Source: Competibacteraceae bacterium UBA2788
GTDB taxonomy: Bacteria > Pseudomonadota > Gammaproteobacteria > Competibacterales > Competibacteraceae
Length of the DNA stretch: 8,817 nucleotides
NCBI GenBank assembly: GCA_002352185.1
Contig: DEHY01000087.1
Span: forward strand, 1 to 8,817
Reading direction: 5' to 3'
How positions within the stretch are numbered: position 1 is the stretch's first letter; each line of letters begins with the position of its first letter. Positions 1 to 7,164 of the stretch are shown here, piece after piece. Under the pieces are notes generated by a model. That model worked only from the letters and a program-made list of their open reading frames with translations, searched no databases and was not told where the DNA came from. A program made the position numbers and the translations under genes.

Positions 1-576
1 TTCGCCGGCCAGCCGGTCAACGCCCCGGTGATCCGCCGCATCGCCCAGACCTTTCCCGACCTACCGATTCAGGTCGGCGGCGGCATCCGCGATGAGCAAA
101 CCATAGACGCCTACCTGGATGTCGGCGTCCAGTTCGTCATCATCGGCACCAAGGCGGTGCAGGAACCGCATTTCATCAATGAAATCTGCCTGGAATACCC
201 CGGCCACATCATCGTCGGCCTGGACGCCAGGGAAGGTCGGGTCGCGATCAACGGCTGGTCCAAGCTGTCCAGGCACGATGTGGTTGATCTGGCGCAAATC
301 TTTGAACGCGACGGCGTGGAGGCCATTATTTATACCGACATTGGCCGCGACGGCATGATGCAGGGCGTCAATGTCGAGGCCACAGTGCGGCTGGCGCAGG
401 CCATTACCATCCCGGTGATCGCCTCCGGCGGCGTCAGCACCCTCGACGATGTGCGGGCGCTGTGCGCAGTGGAGAAGGAAGGCGTCATGGGCGCGATCAT
501 CGGGCGGGCGCTGTACGATGGCGTCATTGATTTCGCCGCCGCCCAATCCCTGGCTGATACAGCGGAGAACGGCTGA
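1..576 (+). CDS. hisA: HisA, phosphoribosylformimino-AICAR-phosphate isomerase (5' end missing)
   Basis: HisA is a cytoplasmic (beta/alpha)8-barrel enzyme. It converts ProFAR to PRFAR by an Amadori rearrangement, the fourth step of histidine synthesis. The frame is open from base 1, so the gene starts upstream; 191 C-terminal residues are present of about 245 usual. Visible family motifs are the phosphate-binding IQVGGGIRD, the VGLDAREG stretch whose Asp matches the second catalytic Asp of the family, [12 protein letters not shown], and the second phosphate loop [12 protein letters not shown]. The N-terminal strand carrying the first catalytic Asp lies outside the window. The stop overlaps the hisF start by one base (TGATG), which implies translational coupling. 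The similarity to HisF in the next gene is the known ancient duplication; the ProFAR context and the motif set favour HisA over a second HisF. Confidence 0.96.
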   Translation, partial: FAGQPVNAPVIRRIAQTFPDLPIQVGGGIRDEQTIDAYLDVGVQFVIIGTKAVQEPHFINEICLEYPGHIIVGLDAREGRVAINGWSKLSRHDVVDLAQIFERDGVEAIIYTDIGRDGMMQGVNVEATVRLAQAITIPVIASGGVSTLDDVRALCAVEKEGVMGAIIGRALYDGVIDFAAAQSLADTAENG

Positions 577-1349
577 TGGGACTGGCGAAGCGGATCATTC
601 CCTGCCTGGACGTGGATCATGGCCGGGTGGTCAAGGGCGTCAATTTCGTCAACATCCGCGACGCCGGCGATCCGGTCGAAATCGCCCGCCGCTACGACGA
701 ACAGGGCGCGGACGAAATCACCTTCCTCGACATCACCGCCAGTTCCGACGACCGCGAGACGATGGTGCATGTGGTGGAGCAGGTCGCCAGCCAGGTGTTC
801 ATCCCGCTGACCGTGGGCGGCGGCATCCGCGCCCTGGCCGACGTGCGGCGGATGCTGAACGCCGGCGCCGACAAGGTGTCCATCAATACCGCCGCGATTG
901 CCCAGCCCGACTTTGTGCGCGAAGCGGCTGAACGCTTCGGCAATCAGTGCATTGTGGTGGCGATTGACGCTAAAGCAGTTCATCAGGCCGATGAAGAACC
1001 GCGCTGGGAAATTTTCACCCACGGCGGTCGCCGTCCGACCGGGATTGATGCAGTGGCCTGGGCGCAACGGATGGCGGAATATGGCGCGGGCGAAATTCTG
1101 TTGACCAGCATGGATCGCGACGGCACCAAGCGCGGCTTCGACCTGGAGTTGACCTGCGCGGTCAGCGAAGCGGTGAGCGTGCCGGTGATCGCCTCCGGTG
1201 GCGTGGGTACGCTCGACCATCTGGCCGATGGCATCCTGCTGGGCAAGGCGGATGCAGTGCTGGCCGCCAGCATCTTCCACTTTGCCGAGTACACCATCGC
1301 CCAAGCCAAGCGCCATATGCAGGGGCGGGGTATTGAAGTGAGGCTATGA
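576..1349 (+). CDS. hisF: HisF, imidazole glycerol phosphate synthase cyclase subunit
   Basis: HisF pairs with the glutaminase HisH. It uses ammonia to turn PRFAR into imidazole glycerol phosphate and AICAR, linking histidine and purine synthesis. The 257-residue product has the usual family length. It begins with the hallmark [21 protein letters not shown]; Asp12 and Asp131 (in VVAIDAK) match the two catalytic aspartates of the family (Asp11 and Asp130 in the Thermotoga enzyme). Phosphate loops TVGGGIR (79-85) and [11 protein letters not shown] are intact. The ATG overlaps the hisA stop, and a GGAG eight bases upstream supports this start. hisH is not in the window and is presumably upstream of hisA. 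Seven bases separate it from hisI. Confidence 0.98.
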   Translation: MGLAKRIIPCLDVDHGRVVKGVNFVNIRDAGDPVEIARRYDEQGADEITFLDITASSDDRETMVHVVEQVASQVFIPLTVGGGIRALADVRRMLNAGADKVSINTAAIAQPDFVREAAERFGNQCIVVAIDAKAVHQADEEPRWEIFTHGGRRPTGIDAVAWAQRMAEYGAGEILLTSMDRDGTKRGFDLELTCAVSEAVSVPVIASGGVGTLDHLADGILLGKADAVLAASIFHFAEYTIAQAKRHMQGRGIEVRL

Positions 1350-1356
1350 AGCGATA

Positions 1357-1743
1357 ATGAGCGACGACTGGCTGGAACAGATTCAGTGGACTGCGGACGG
1401 ACTGGCGCCGGCGATTGCCCAGGACGCCGCCAGCGGTCGAGTGCTGATGCTGGCGTGGATGAACCGCGAATCGTTGCGGCGCACCGTGGAATGCGGCGAG
1501 GCGGTGTACTGGTCCCGCTCCCGCCAACAACTTTGGCGCAAGGGTGAAACCTCCGGGAATATCCAGAAGGTGCGGAACATCCGGCTCGATTGCGACCACG
1601 ATGTGCTGTTGCTGGACATCGAGCAAATCGGCGGCGTCGCCTGTCACACCGGACGCCAAAGCTGCTTCTTTGAGGAACTGCGCGAGGGTGCATGGACGAT
1701 TGCCGAACCCGTATTGAAGGATCCGCACGAGATGTATCCGTAA
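1357..1743 (+). CDS. hisI: HisI, phosphoribosyl-AMP cyclohydrolase
   Basis: This cytoplasmic metalloenzyme opens the purine ring of PR-AMP, the third step of histidine synthesis. The product is 128 residues, the size of monofunctional HisI. Recognisable motifs are GLAPAIAQD then VLMLAWMN, the [17 protein letters not shown] block at 52-68, the metal-binding DCDHD (Asp78, Asp80, Asp82) and the zinc-ligand cysteines Cys79, Cys96 (ACHTGR) and Cys103. In enteric bacteria this domain is fused to HisE; here they are two genes whose stop and start overlap by one base (TAATG), so stoichiometry is probably kept by translational coupling. Confidence 0.97.
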   Translation: MSDDWLEQIQWTADGLAPAIAQDAASGRVLMLAWMNRESLRRTVECGEAVYWSRSRQQLWRKGETSGNIQKVRNIRLDCDHDVLLLDIEQIGGVACHTGRQSCFFEELREGAWTIAEPVLKDPHEMYP

Positions 1744-2066
1744 TGAGCGACCAGATCCTGCGCGAATTGGCGGCAACGCTCGAAGAGCGCAAGCAGGCTG
1801 ACCCCGACAGTTCCTATGTGGCCCGCCTGTACGCTAAAGGATTGGACGCCATTCTCAAGAAGGTCGGTGAGGAAGCCGCCGAAACTCTTCTAGCCGCCAA
1901 GAATGGCGACCTTGAGCATCTGGTGTATGAAACCGCCGATCTGTGGTTCCATACGCTGGTCATGCTGGCGCATCAGGGATTGGGGCCCGATGCGGTACTC
2001 AACGAATTGCATCGCCGCTTCGGCGTCTCCGGGCTGGCCGAAAAAGCCGCCCGCCCTGCCGATTAG
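1743..2066 (+). CDS. hisE: HisE, phosphoribosyl-ATP pyrophosphatase
   Basis: HisE hydrolyses PR-ATP to PR-AMP and pyrophosphate, the second step of the histidine pathway, just before HisI acts. The product is 107 residues, the usual length for stand-alone HisE, and all-alpha in character. The metal-binding acidic helices of the MazG-like superfamily are visible as [10 protein letters not shown] (Glu43, Glu44, Glu47) and [10 protein letters not shown] (Glu63, Asp66). I chose the ATG that overlaps the hisI stop (TAATG). An in-frame start at 1692 would add 17 residues lying inside hisI and not belonging to the family. It is the last his gene; a 48-base gap leads to tatA. Confidence 0.96.
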   Translation: MSDQILRELAATLEERKQADPDSSYVARLYAKGLDAILKKVGEEAAETLLAAKNGDLEHLVYETADLWFHTLVMLAHQGLGPDAVLNELHRRFGVSGLAEKAARPAD

Positions 2067-2114
2067 GCGAATGCCCCGTTATTGCCCCACTATCGTTATC
2101 AGAGGCACATCATT

Positions 2115-2372
2115 ATGCGTTTCAGTGTTTGGGAATTACTGCTGGTCCTGGGTATCGTTCTGGTGCTGTTCGGCGGCAGCCGGCTGCGCAATCTCGGCTC
2201 CGATTTAGGTTCGGCGATTCGCGGATTCCGTGACTCCATGAAAGAAGGCGCCAAGCCGGAAACCGCCGAGGAAAATCCCAGGAAGCTTGAACCACCGGAC
2301 ACCCAGGAACACAGCGGCAGCCCGGCGACGGCGGCGCGTGATCCGCTGGCCAAGGATCGCGACAAAGTCTGA
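2115..2372 (+). CDS. tatA: TatA, pore-forming subunit of the twin-arginine translocase
   Basis: TatA oligomerises in the inner membrane to let folded proteins cross after the TatBC complex has bound their twin-arginine signals. The 85-residue product has one N-terminal membrane helix (about residues 5-19), the FG hinge (Phe19-Gly20), the amphipathic helix LRNLGSDLGSAIRGFRDSMKEG and a charged, probably disordered tail rich in Glu, Pro and Lys. I chose the ATG at 2115, with AGAGG nine bases upstream, over the TTG at 2082, which would put eleven polar residues before the membrane helix. The GSDLGSAIRGFR block marks TatA rather than TatB. The polar residue in the membrane segment is Glu7, where E. 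coli TatA has Gln8. Confidence 0.95.
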   Translation: MRFSVWELLLVLGIVLVLFGGSRLRNLGSDLGSAIRGFRDSMKEGAKPETAEENPRKLEPPDTQEHSGSPATAARDPLAKDRDKV

Positions 2373-2408
2373 GCCGCCTGAAAAATTGGAATCGGGACGC
2401 ACCCTGCC

Positions 2409-2906
2409 ATGTTTGATATTAGTTTCTGGGAATTAGCCCTGATCGGCGTAGTGGCGCTGATCGTGGTCGGGCCTGAGCGAATGCCGGGGCTGGCGCGCAC
2501 CGCCGGTCTGTGGCTGGGCAAGGCGCGGCGCATGCTGGCGGAGGTGAAAGCGGAAGTGGACCGGGAACTGCAACTGGATGAACTCAAGCAGTCGCTGCGC
2601 CAGCAGGGCGACCTGAGCGGGGCGAAAGAGATCACCGACCAGATGAAAGCGTTGCGCGACGATATTCAAGCGGAGTTCAACGATCCCGGCCCGCCGCCGG
2701 GCTGGCGTCCGGGGATGTCCACCGATTCGCAGTTGCCGGAGTGGAATCCGCCGCCGGGTTACGATCCACAACTGCCATCGGATGCAGCGCCTACCCCCGC
2801 GCCCACCCCGGTTTTGTTGCAGAAACCGGCTTCGTCCGGCCCCGCGCCGAGCGTCGCAACGCCCCCGCCCGCCCCGCAACCTCCGGCAGCGGATCAAAGC
2901 TCGTGA
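2409..2906 (+). CDS. tatB: TatB, twin-arginine translocase receptor subunit
   Basis: TatB joins TatC in the inner-membrane receptor complex that recognises twin-arginine signal peptides. The 165-residue product starts [13 protein letters not shown], typical of TatB, with Glu8 in the membrane helix and the conserved [10 protein letters not shown] hinge (Gly21-Pro22). An amphipathic and then highly charged helix follows to about residue 95. The last 70 residues are rich in Pro, Ala and Ser ([19 protein letters not shown]) and likely disordered; such variable tails are normal in TatB. The 36-base gap after tatA carries only a weak ribosome site. The stop overlaps the tatC GTG by four bases. Confidence 0.95.
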   Translation: MFDISFWELALIGVVALIVVGPERMPGLARTAGLWLGKARRMLAEVKAEVDRELQLDELKQSLRQQGDLSGAKEITDQMKALRDDIQAEFNDPGPPPGWRPGMSTDSQLPEWNPPPGYDPQLPSDAAPTPAPTPVLLQKPASSGPAPSVATPPPAPQPPAADQSS

Positions 2907-3658
2907 GCGATATTGATCACGAACAGCCTTTTATCAGCCATCTGCTCGAACTGCGCAGCCGGTTGTTGCACATTGTGGCCGGGGTGCTGGCGGTTTTTCT
3001 GGTACTCACGCCCTTCTCCAATCCGATCTACACCGCGCTGGCCGGCCCGTTGCTCAAACACATGCCGGCCCAAAGCAGCATGATCGCGATCGACGTGCTG
3101 TCGCCGTTCCTGACCCCGCTCAAGCTCAGCCTGATGCTGGCGGTGTTCATCGCGATCCCGTGGATTCTCTATCAGGTCTGGGGCTTCGTTGCCCCCGGTC
3201 TGTATCAGCGCGAAAAGCGGCTGGTGCTGCCGATTCTGGCCTCCAGCACCCTGCTGTTCTATTGCGGCATGGCCTTCGCCTACTTTGCGATCATGCCGCT
3301 GTTCTTCGCGTTCATCACCAGCACCGCTCCGCAGGGCGTAGCGGTAATGACCGACATCAATTACTACCTCGACTTTGTACTCAGGATGTTTTTTGCCTTC
3401 GGCATGGCGTTCGAGGTGCCGGTCGCCACCGTAATCCTGGCACTGGCCGGCATCATCACTCCCGACGCGATGGCGGCGAAACGGCCCTATGTCATCGTCG
3501 GCGCGTTCGTCATCGGGATGCTGCTGACCCCGCCCGACGTGATTTCACAGACCTTGCTGGCGTTGCCGATGTGGCTGCTGTTCGAGGTCGGCGTGTTCAT
3601 CTCGCGGTTGCTGTTGCGCCAGCGCAGCGCAGCGCAGACGGCGAAAGCGCCCGAATGA
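2903..3658 (+). CDS. tatC: TatC, twin-arginine translocase core subunit
   Basis: TatC is the polytopic inner-membrane protein that binds the twin-arginine motif and organises TatB and TatA. The 251-residue product has six predictable membrane segments. Key family residues are intact: HLLELR near the N terminus (Glu16), [11 protein letters not shown] in the first cytoplasmic loop (Glu104, the signal-recognition glutamate), the buried Glu171 in [10 protein letters not shown], and Asp212 in the LLTPPD loop. The start is a GTG inside the tatB stop (GTGA), which fits the usual [16 protein letters not shown] beginning. An upstream in-frame start at 2741 would add 54 proline-rich residues read from tatB in another frame and is rejected. 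The stop overlaps the next gene by four bases. Confidence 0.97.
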   Translation: MSDIDHEQPFISHLLELRSRLLHIVAGVLAVFLVLTPFSNPIYTALAGPLLKHMPAQSSMIAIDVLSPFLTPLKLSLMLAVFIAIPWILYQVWGFVAPGLYQREKRLVLPILASSTLLFYCGMAFAYFAIMPLFFAFITSTAPQGVAVMTDINYYLDFVLRMFFAFGMAFEVPVATVILALAGIITPDAMAAKRPYVIVGAFVIGMLLTPPDVISQTLLALPMWLLFEVGVFISRLLLRQRSAAQTAKAPE

Positions 3659-3885
3659 TGATGGAAACGGTCCGCTTTCGCCTGAACCTGTCCGCCGAAA
3701 AGATGCTGGCCTATTACCAGGGCGCGGCCCAGCAGGTGATCGCCCGCGCCAGCGATGGCCGCCGGGTGCAGTTTCCAGCCCAATCGCTGCGGCGCTTCGT
3801 GACTGCGGCAGGAGTGACGGGCCTGTTTGAAATGCGATTCGGAGCGGATCGGAAACTGATTGATTTGCAGCGGATCGCCGATTGA
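3655..3885 (+). CDS. DUF2835 family small protein
   Basis: This 76-residue protein matches what I recall of DUF2835, a short family of unknown function found mainly in Gammaproteobacteria. The pattern is a strand of alternating hydrophobics (VRFRLNLSAEKML), then AYYQGAAQQVIARASDGRRVQFPAQSLRRFV and a final GLFEMRF...KLIDLQRI. It is predicted to be cytosolic, with no signal or membrane segment. Three ATG codons in a row (3655, 3658, 3661) could start it; the first overlaps the tatC stop as ATGA and is chosen for coupling, though the third is equally plausible. The position directly after tatC suggests co-transcription, not a proven role in export. No function is assigned. Confidence 0.88.
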   Translation: MMMETVRFRLNLSAEKMLAYYQGAAQQVIARASDGRRVQFPAQSLRRFVTAAGVTGLFEMRFGADRKLIDLQRIAD

Positions 3886-3887
3886 GC

Positions 3888-4646
3888 ATGACCTTCCGGC
3901 TCCGTTTCGCGCACTGGCTGGGCCTGTTGCGCTCGGTGCTGATGTACCACGGCATTCCCTTGCGCCGCCGTCGCCTGACCCGGTTCTACGCTCAGTTTAT
4001 CCAGCCGGGCGATCTGTGCTTCGACATCGGCGCCCATGTCGGCAGCCGGTTGCGGGCCTGGATTCCGCTGGGAGCGCGCATGGTCGCGGTGGAGCCGCAA
4101 CCGGAATGCATGCGCCTGCTGCGTCATTGGTACGCCTCTGATCCCGGCGTTACCCTGCTTGAACAGGCGGTCGGCGCAATGCCGGGCGTCGCTGAGTTAT
4201 TCATCAGTCCGCGCACTCCCACCGTGACCAGCCTCTCGCCCAACTGGATGGCAACCGTGCAAAGCCAGCGCGATTTTGAGCGGGTGCGCTGGGAATACGC
4301 CGTGTCAGTGTCGGTCACTACGCTGGATCGATTGATCGCTGCACATGGCCTGCCCGCGTTCTGCAAGATCGATGTGGAGGGCTACGAACTGGAGGTGCTG
4401 AAGGGATTGACGCAGCCCATTCCGGCGCTGTCCTTTGAATATCTCCCGGCCTGTCTGGGCATAGCGCGAGCCTGTGTGGCGCATCTGGCGGCGTTGGGCT
4501 GCTATGAATTCAATGCCTCGCCCGGCGAAACACACCGGCTACGCTTCAGCGTCTGGCTGGATGCCGATGCCCTGTTGGCGTGGCTCAACGCCCTTACCGA
4601 AGCCTGCGGCTCCGGCGACATCTACGCCCGGCTGCGTCAGCCATGA
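3888..4646 (+). CDS. FkbM-family SAM-dependent methyltransferase
   Basis: The 252-residue product has a Rossmann-type methyltransferase fold of the FkbM family, whose known members methylate oxygen on polyketides and sugars. The SAM-binding motif I is DLCFDIGAHVGSRL (43-55), followed by the acidic end of strand 2 in MVAVEPQPE (Glu69). The family signature KIDVEGYELEVLKGL lies at 160-174. A basic N-terminal stretch (RRRRLTRFYAQF) precedes the fold, with no signal peptide. The ATG lies two bases after the DUF2835 stop; a TTG at 3882 would add two residues. The stop overlaps the next gene as ATGA. The substrate cannot be told from sequence; no glycan or polyketide genes are nearby. Confidence 0.9.
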   Translation: MTFRLRFAHWLGLLRSVLMYHGIPLRRRRLTRFYAQFIQPGDLCFDIGAHVGSRLRAWIPLGARMVAVEPQPECMRLLRHWYASDPGVTLLEQAVGAMPGVAELFISPRTPTVTSLSPNWMATVQSQRDFERVRWEYAVSVSVTTLDRLIAAHGLPAFCKIDVEGYELEVLKGLTQPIPALSFEYLPACLGIARACVAHLAALGCYEFNASPGETHRLRFSVWLDADALLAWLNALTEACGSGDIYARLRQP

Positions 4647-5485
4647 CCACGCCGACCATTGAACCGGAACGGGCCTGGGCGCTGCTGCTGGAATTGCGCC
4701 GCCGAGTTCGCGCTGCGTCTGAGCCTCCTGGAAACTCCGCTGCGTTTCTCGACATTGCCGCCGATGGTTCCTGGATCGGCCAGACGCCACTGACCGAATC
4801 CAGTGCGGAACTGTTTGATCTCTATCTGCCGATGGCGCGGGCCTGCCGGGAGCGGCCCTTGACGGTGGCGCATCTGGGGCAAAGCCTGGACGGGCGCATC
4901 GCTACGGAAAGCGGAGCTTCCTGCTATGTGACCGGCCCGGAAAATCTGACGCATCTGCACCGGATGCGGGCGTTGTGCGATGCCATCGTGGTCGGCGCCA
5001 GCACCGTGGAGCATGACGATCCGCAATTGACTACGCGGCGGGTGCCAGGGCCGAACCCGGTGCGGGTGGTTCTCGATCCCCGGCGTCGGCTCGCATCCGG
5101 GTGCGGCGTTTTTCAGGATCGGGCCGCACCGACATTGCTGATCTGTTCTGAGGAACTGGCCGATGCCCCCGCGCCGGGTGCAGCAGAGATCATCGGAGTG
5201 GCCGTTCAAGACGGGGGACTGAATTTGGCGGAGATCGTGCGGCGACTGCACCAGCGCGGGCTGTTCGGGATTTTCATTGAGGGCGGCGGCCTAACCGTGT
5301 CGGCCTTTCTGGAACAGGGATTGCTGCATCAACTGCAAGTCACGGTCGCGCCGCTGATCATCGGTTCTGGCCGTCCTGGAATCCGCCTGCCGCCGATTCA
5401 GGATTTATCGCAGGGTTTGCGTCCCCGCCACCGCCGTTATGCGCTGGGCGAGGATGTGATGTTTGATTGCCGCCTGCGGGATTGA
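4643..5485 (+). CDS. RibD C-terminal (reductase) domain protein lacking the deaminase domain
   Basis: The 280-residue product carries a RibD_C domain from about residue 72 to the end. This dihydrofolate-reductase-like fold uses NADPH to reduce the ribosylamino-pyrimidine intermediate of riboflavin synthesis, or related substrates. Visible motifs are TVAHLGQSLDGRIA (74-87), VTG, MRALCDAIVVGASTVEHDDPQLTTR (108-132), PNPVRVVLDPRRRL (138-150) and FIEGGGLTVSAFLEQGLL...APLIIGSGR. The zinc deaminase domain of bifunctional RibD is absent; in its place are about 70 residues I do not recognise. I chose the ATG overlapping the FkbM stop (ATGA). No riboflavin genes are nearby, so a role in flavin synthesis is possible but not shown; a RibD-like paralogue acting on another pyrimidine or pterin is the alternative. 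Confidence 0.9.
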   Translation: MTTPTIEPERAWALLLELRRRVRAASEPPGNSAAFLDIAADGSWIGQTPLTESSAELFDLYLPMARACRERPLTVAHLGQSLDGRIATESGASCYVTGPENLTHLHRMRALCDAIVVGASTVEHDDPQLTTRRVPGPNPVRVVLDPRRRLASGCGVFQDRAAPTLLICSEELADAPAPGAAEIIGVAVQDGGLNLAEIVRRLHQRGLFGIFIEGGGLTVSAFLEQGLLHQLQVTVAPLIIGSGRPGIRLPPIQDLSQGLRPRHRRYALGEDVMFDCRLRD

Positions 5486-5492
5486 AGCCGAA

Positions 5493-7073
5493 TCAGCCCT
5501 TCGCGCCCGGCGGCGGCGACCATTGATACAACCAGGTTTCACTAAGCGCACCCTCGGCGTCGCGCAAATAGCAGCGTAAATCCACCGGTTCGCTGCCAGG
5601 AGCCACCAGATCGAAATGGCAGCGCCATGGATCGGATTGCTGGAGCGGACGGGCGACCACATCCCGAATTTCTCCCCGCGAAGCGGCCACTACTGCTTCC
5701 ACCTTGGCGTCCCTGGGCAACTGGTCCAGCCGACCGCCCTGGAAATCGATCACAAACTTGCGCATGGATTCGACTTTCTTCTGGCCGGGCATGCCGCCGG
5801 CGCCCAAACGGGTCGCAATCACCTCGGCGACCGAGGTGGGCCGAAACGGCGGCGACGCGCCCCAGTACAAGCGATAGTCAAAACGCAGTTCCTGACCCGG
5901 CTCCACAGCTTGCGCCGGATTCCAGAACGCCACGATGTTATCGAGGGTTTCGTCAGCGGTCGGCAGTTCGACCAGTTGCACCCGGCCCGGCCCCCAGTGG
6001 CCCAGCGGCTCCACCCACAGCGAGGGCCTCTGGTGATAGAAGGCGGCGTCGTCCTGATAGTGGCCGAACTCGCGGTCGCGTTGCAGCAGGCCAAAGCCAC
6101 GCGGGTTGTCATCCAGGAAGGAATTAACCCGGATGTAATGCGGGTTGAGCAGCGGTCGCCAAATCCACTCGCCCGTCCCGGTCCACAGCGCCAGCCCGTC
6201 GGAGTCGTGAATCTCCGGGCGATAGTCGTCGGCGATTCGCCGGTCATCCTCGCCGCACTGAAACATCGAGGTCATCGGCGCGATGCCCAGCCGCTCAATC
6301 GGGCGGCGCGGGAACAGGCGGGTTTCGACCTGCATGGTGGTGGTGTCGCCGGGCGTGATGACAAAGCGGTAAGCGCCGGTGACGCTGGGGCTGTCGAGCA
6401 GGGCGTGCAGCGTCAGCGCGGCGGCGTCCGCCGCAGGCCGTTCCAGCCAGAACCGCTGGAAGACGGGGAATTCCTCTGCGCGATCCATGCCGGTGTCAAT
6501 CGCCAGGCCCCGGGCGGACAGGCCATATTGCTTGCTGGCGCCGACCGCCCGGAAGTAGCTGGCGCCGAGAAAGGAGAACATGTCCCGATCCCAGTCCGCA
6601 CGGCTGTTGACCCGAAAACCGGCAAAACCGAGATCGCCCACTTGCGCCGGGATCCGGTCTTTGACCCTGGGGCCGTATTTGAACATCTCTGGCGAAAACG
6701 CAATCGGGCGGGCGACGCCGTTGGCGACTTCGTACAAACTGACCGGGTGGTGAAAATACAGCCCCAGATGGAAGAACCGGACCTGAAACGGCAATTCGCC
6801 GCCGGCCCACAGGCTGTGATCAGCGCGAAAGTTGTTAAGCGCCTGATAGTCATCGTAATCCATCGCCGCCAGCCACGATGGGCGGGCGTCGGTGAGCGGA
6901 ACGTAGGGTTCTCGCGCCAGCCGTTGCGCGATTTCCCGCAGCCACTCCGGGCTGAACGGCTGGCCCTCCGCCGGTGAACGGTTTTGCGCCATAGCTGTAT
7001 CAACCCACGGAACCGGCAATATCCCGCAGGCAGCCAGCCCCAGCAGTCGCGTCAATAAATCCCGTCGTTTCAT
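5493..7073 (-). CDS. opgD: OpgD-like periplasmic glucan biosynthesis protein with twin-arginine signal
   Basis: The 526-residue product belongs to the OpgG/OpgD (MdoG) family, periplasmic proteins that shape the beta-1,2-glucan backbone of osmoregulated periplasmic glucans. The E. coli members were shown to be GH186 endo-beta-1,2-glucanases. The N terminus MKRRDLLTRLLGLAACGIL has a twin arginine (Arg3-Arg4), and AMA-Q at 27-30 is a good cleavage site, as in Tat-exported OpgD. Conserved blocks include DLGFAGFRV, FLGASYFRAV, QYGLSARGLAIDT, RLGIAPMTSMF, IHDSDGLALW, GEWIWRPL, NPRGFGLLQRDR, RPSLWVEP and ETLDNIVAFW. By hand alignment Asp290 (IHD) and Asp378 (TLDN) match Asp300 and Asp388 of E. coli OpgD. 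No opgH glucosyltransferase is adjacent. OpgG is the alternative name; the Tat signal favours OpgD. Confidence 0.94.
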   Translation of the reverse strand: MKRRDLLTRLLGLAACGILPVPWVDTAMAQNRSPAEGQPFSPEWLREIAQRLAREPYVPLTDARPSWLAAMDYDDYQALNNFRADHSLWAGGELPFQVRFFHLGLYFHHPVSLYEVANGVARPIAFSPEMFKYGPRVKDRIPAQVGDLGFAGFRVNSRADWDRDMFSFLGASYFRAVGASKQYGLSARGLAIDTGMDRAEEFPVFQRFWLERPAADAAALTLHALLDSPSVTGAYRFVITPGDTTTMQVETRLFPRRPIERLGIAPMTSMFQCGEDDRRIADDYRPEIHDSDGLALWTGTGEWIWRPLLNPHYIRVNSFLDDNPRGFGLLQRDREFGHYQDDAAFYHQRPSLWVEPLGHWGPGRVQLVELPTADETLDNIVAFWNPAQAVEPGQELRFDYRLYWGASPPFRPTSVAEVIATRLGAGGMPGQKKVESMRKFVIDFQGGRLDQLPRDAKVEAVVAASRGEIRDVVARPLQQSDPWRCHFDLVAPGSEPVDLRCYLRDAEGALSETWLYQWSPPPGAKG

Positions 7074-7112
7074 GGCTACTCGTCGCTGCTTGTTGTCATT
7101 TTGGGAGCAGGA

Positions 7113-7140
7113 ATTATAGCGCCTGCGGAAGGTGTAGCAG
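7113..7140 (-). promoter_or_regulatory. Predicted sigma70-type promoter of opgD
   Basis: On the minus strand a perfect -10 hexamer TATAAT lies at 7118-7113. Sixteen bases upstream, at 7140-7135, is CTGCTA, which matches only three of six positions of TTGACA. Transcription would begin near 7106, giving a leader of about 33 bases before the opgD ATG. The gene lacks a strong ribosome site; GACGAG a few bases upstream is the nearest candidate. This promoter would let opgD be expressed apart from the lipid kinase gene that ends 92 bases upstream of it. It is a prediction from sequence match only. Confidence 0.45.
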
Positions 7141-7147
7141 GCACGCT
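7118..7147 (-). repeat. Imperfect inverted repeat between dgkA-like gene and opgD
   Basis: GCCTGC (7121-7126) pairs with GCAGGC (7137-7142) across a ten-base loop. If CA at 7142-7143 bulges, the pairing extends to AGCG (7118-7121) with CGCT (7144-7147), giving a nine-pair stem. It starts 18 bases after the lipid kinase stop codon, so it could help end that transcript, but no T-run follows it on the minus strand. It also covers the -35 and spacer of the predicted opgD promoter, so an operator role is an alternative. Confidence 0.35.
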
Positions 7148-7164
7148 CGATGTTCAGGCTGAAT

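Noticed and set aside
330..1316. A 328-codon open frame on the - strand
   Set aside because: It is antisense to hisA and hisF, both of which have intact catalytic motifs; the His/Ala/Gly-rich product looks like a codon-bias shadow.
2067..2114. A terminator or second promoter between hisE and tatA
   Set aside because: No inverted repeat or T-run and no good -35/-10 pair is present in the 48 bases; only a ribosome site for tatA is clear.
2741..2902. A 54-residue N-terminal extension of TatC
   Set aside because: It overlaps the proline-rich 3' end of tatB in another frame, while the GTG at 2903 gives the normal TatC N terminus and a GTGA overlap.
5486..5492. A bidirectional terminator between the convergent RibD_C and opgD genes
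   Set aside because: Only seven bases separate the stop codons, and I see no hairpin with a T-run there or at either gene end.
5616..6977. A 453-codon open frame on the + strand
   Set aside because: It lies entirely antisense to the well-supported opgD gene; its translation is Arg/Gly/Ala-rich with no family motif. Long antisense frames are common in GC-rich DNA.
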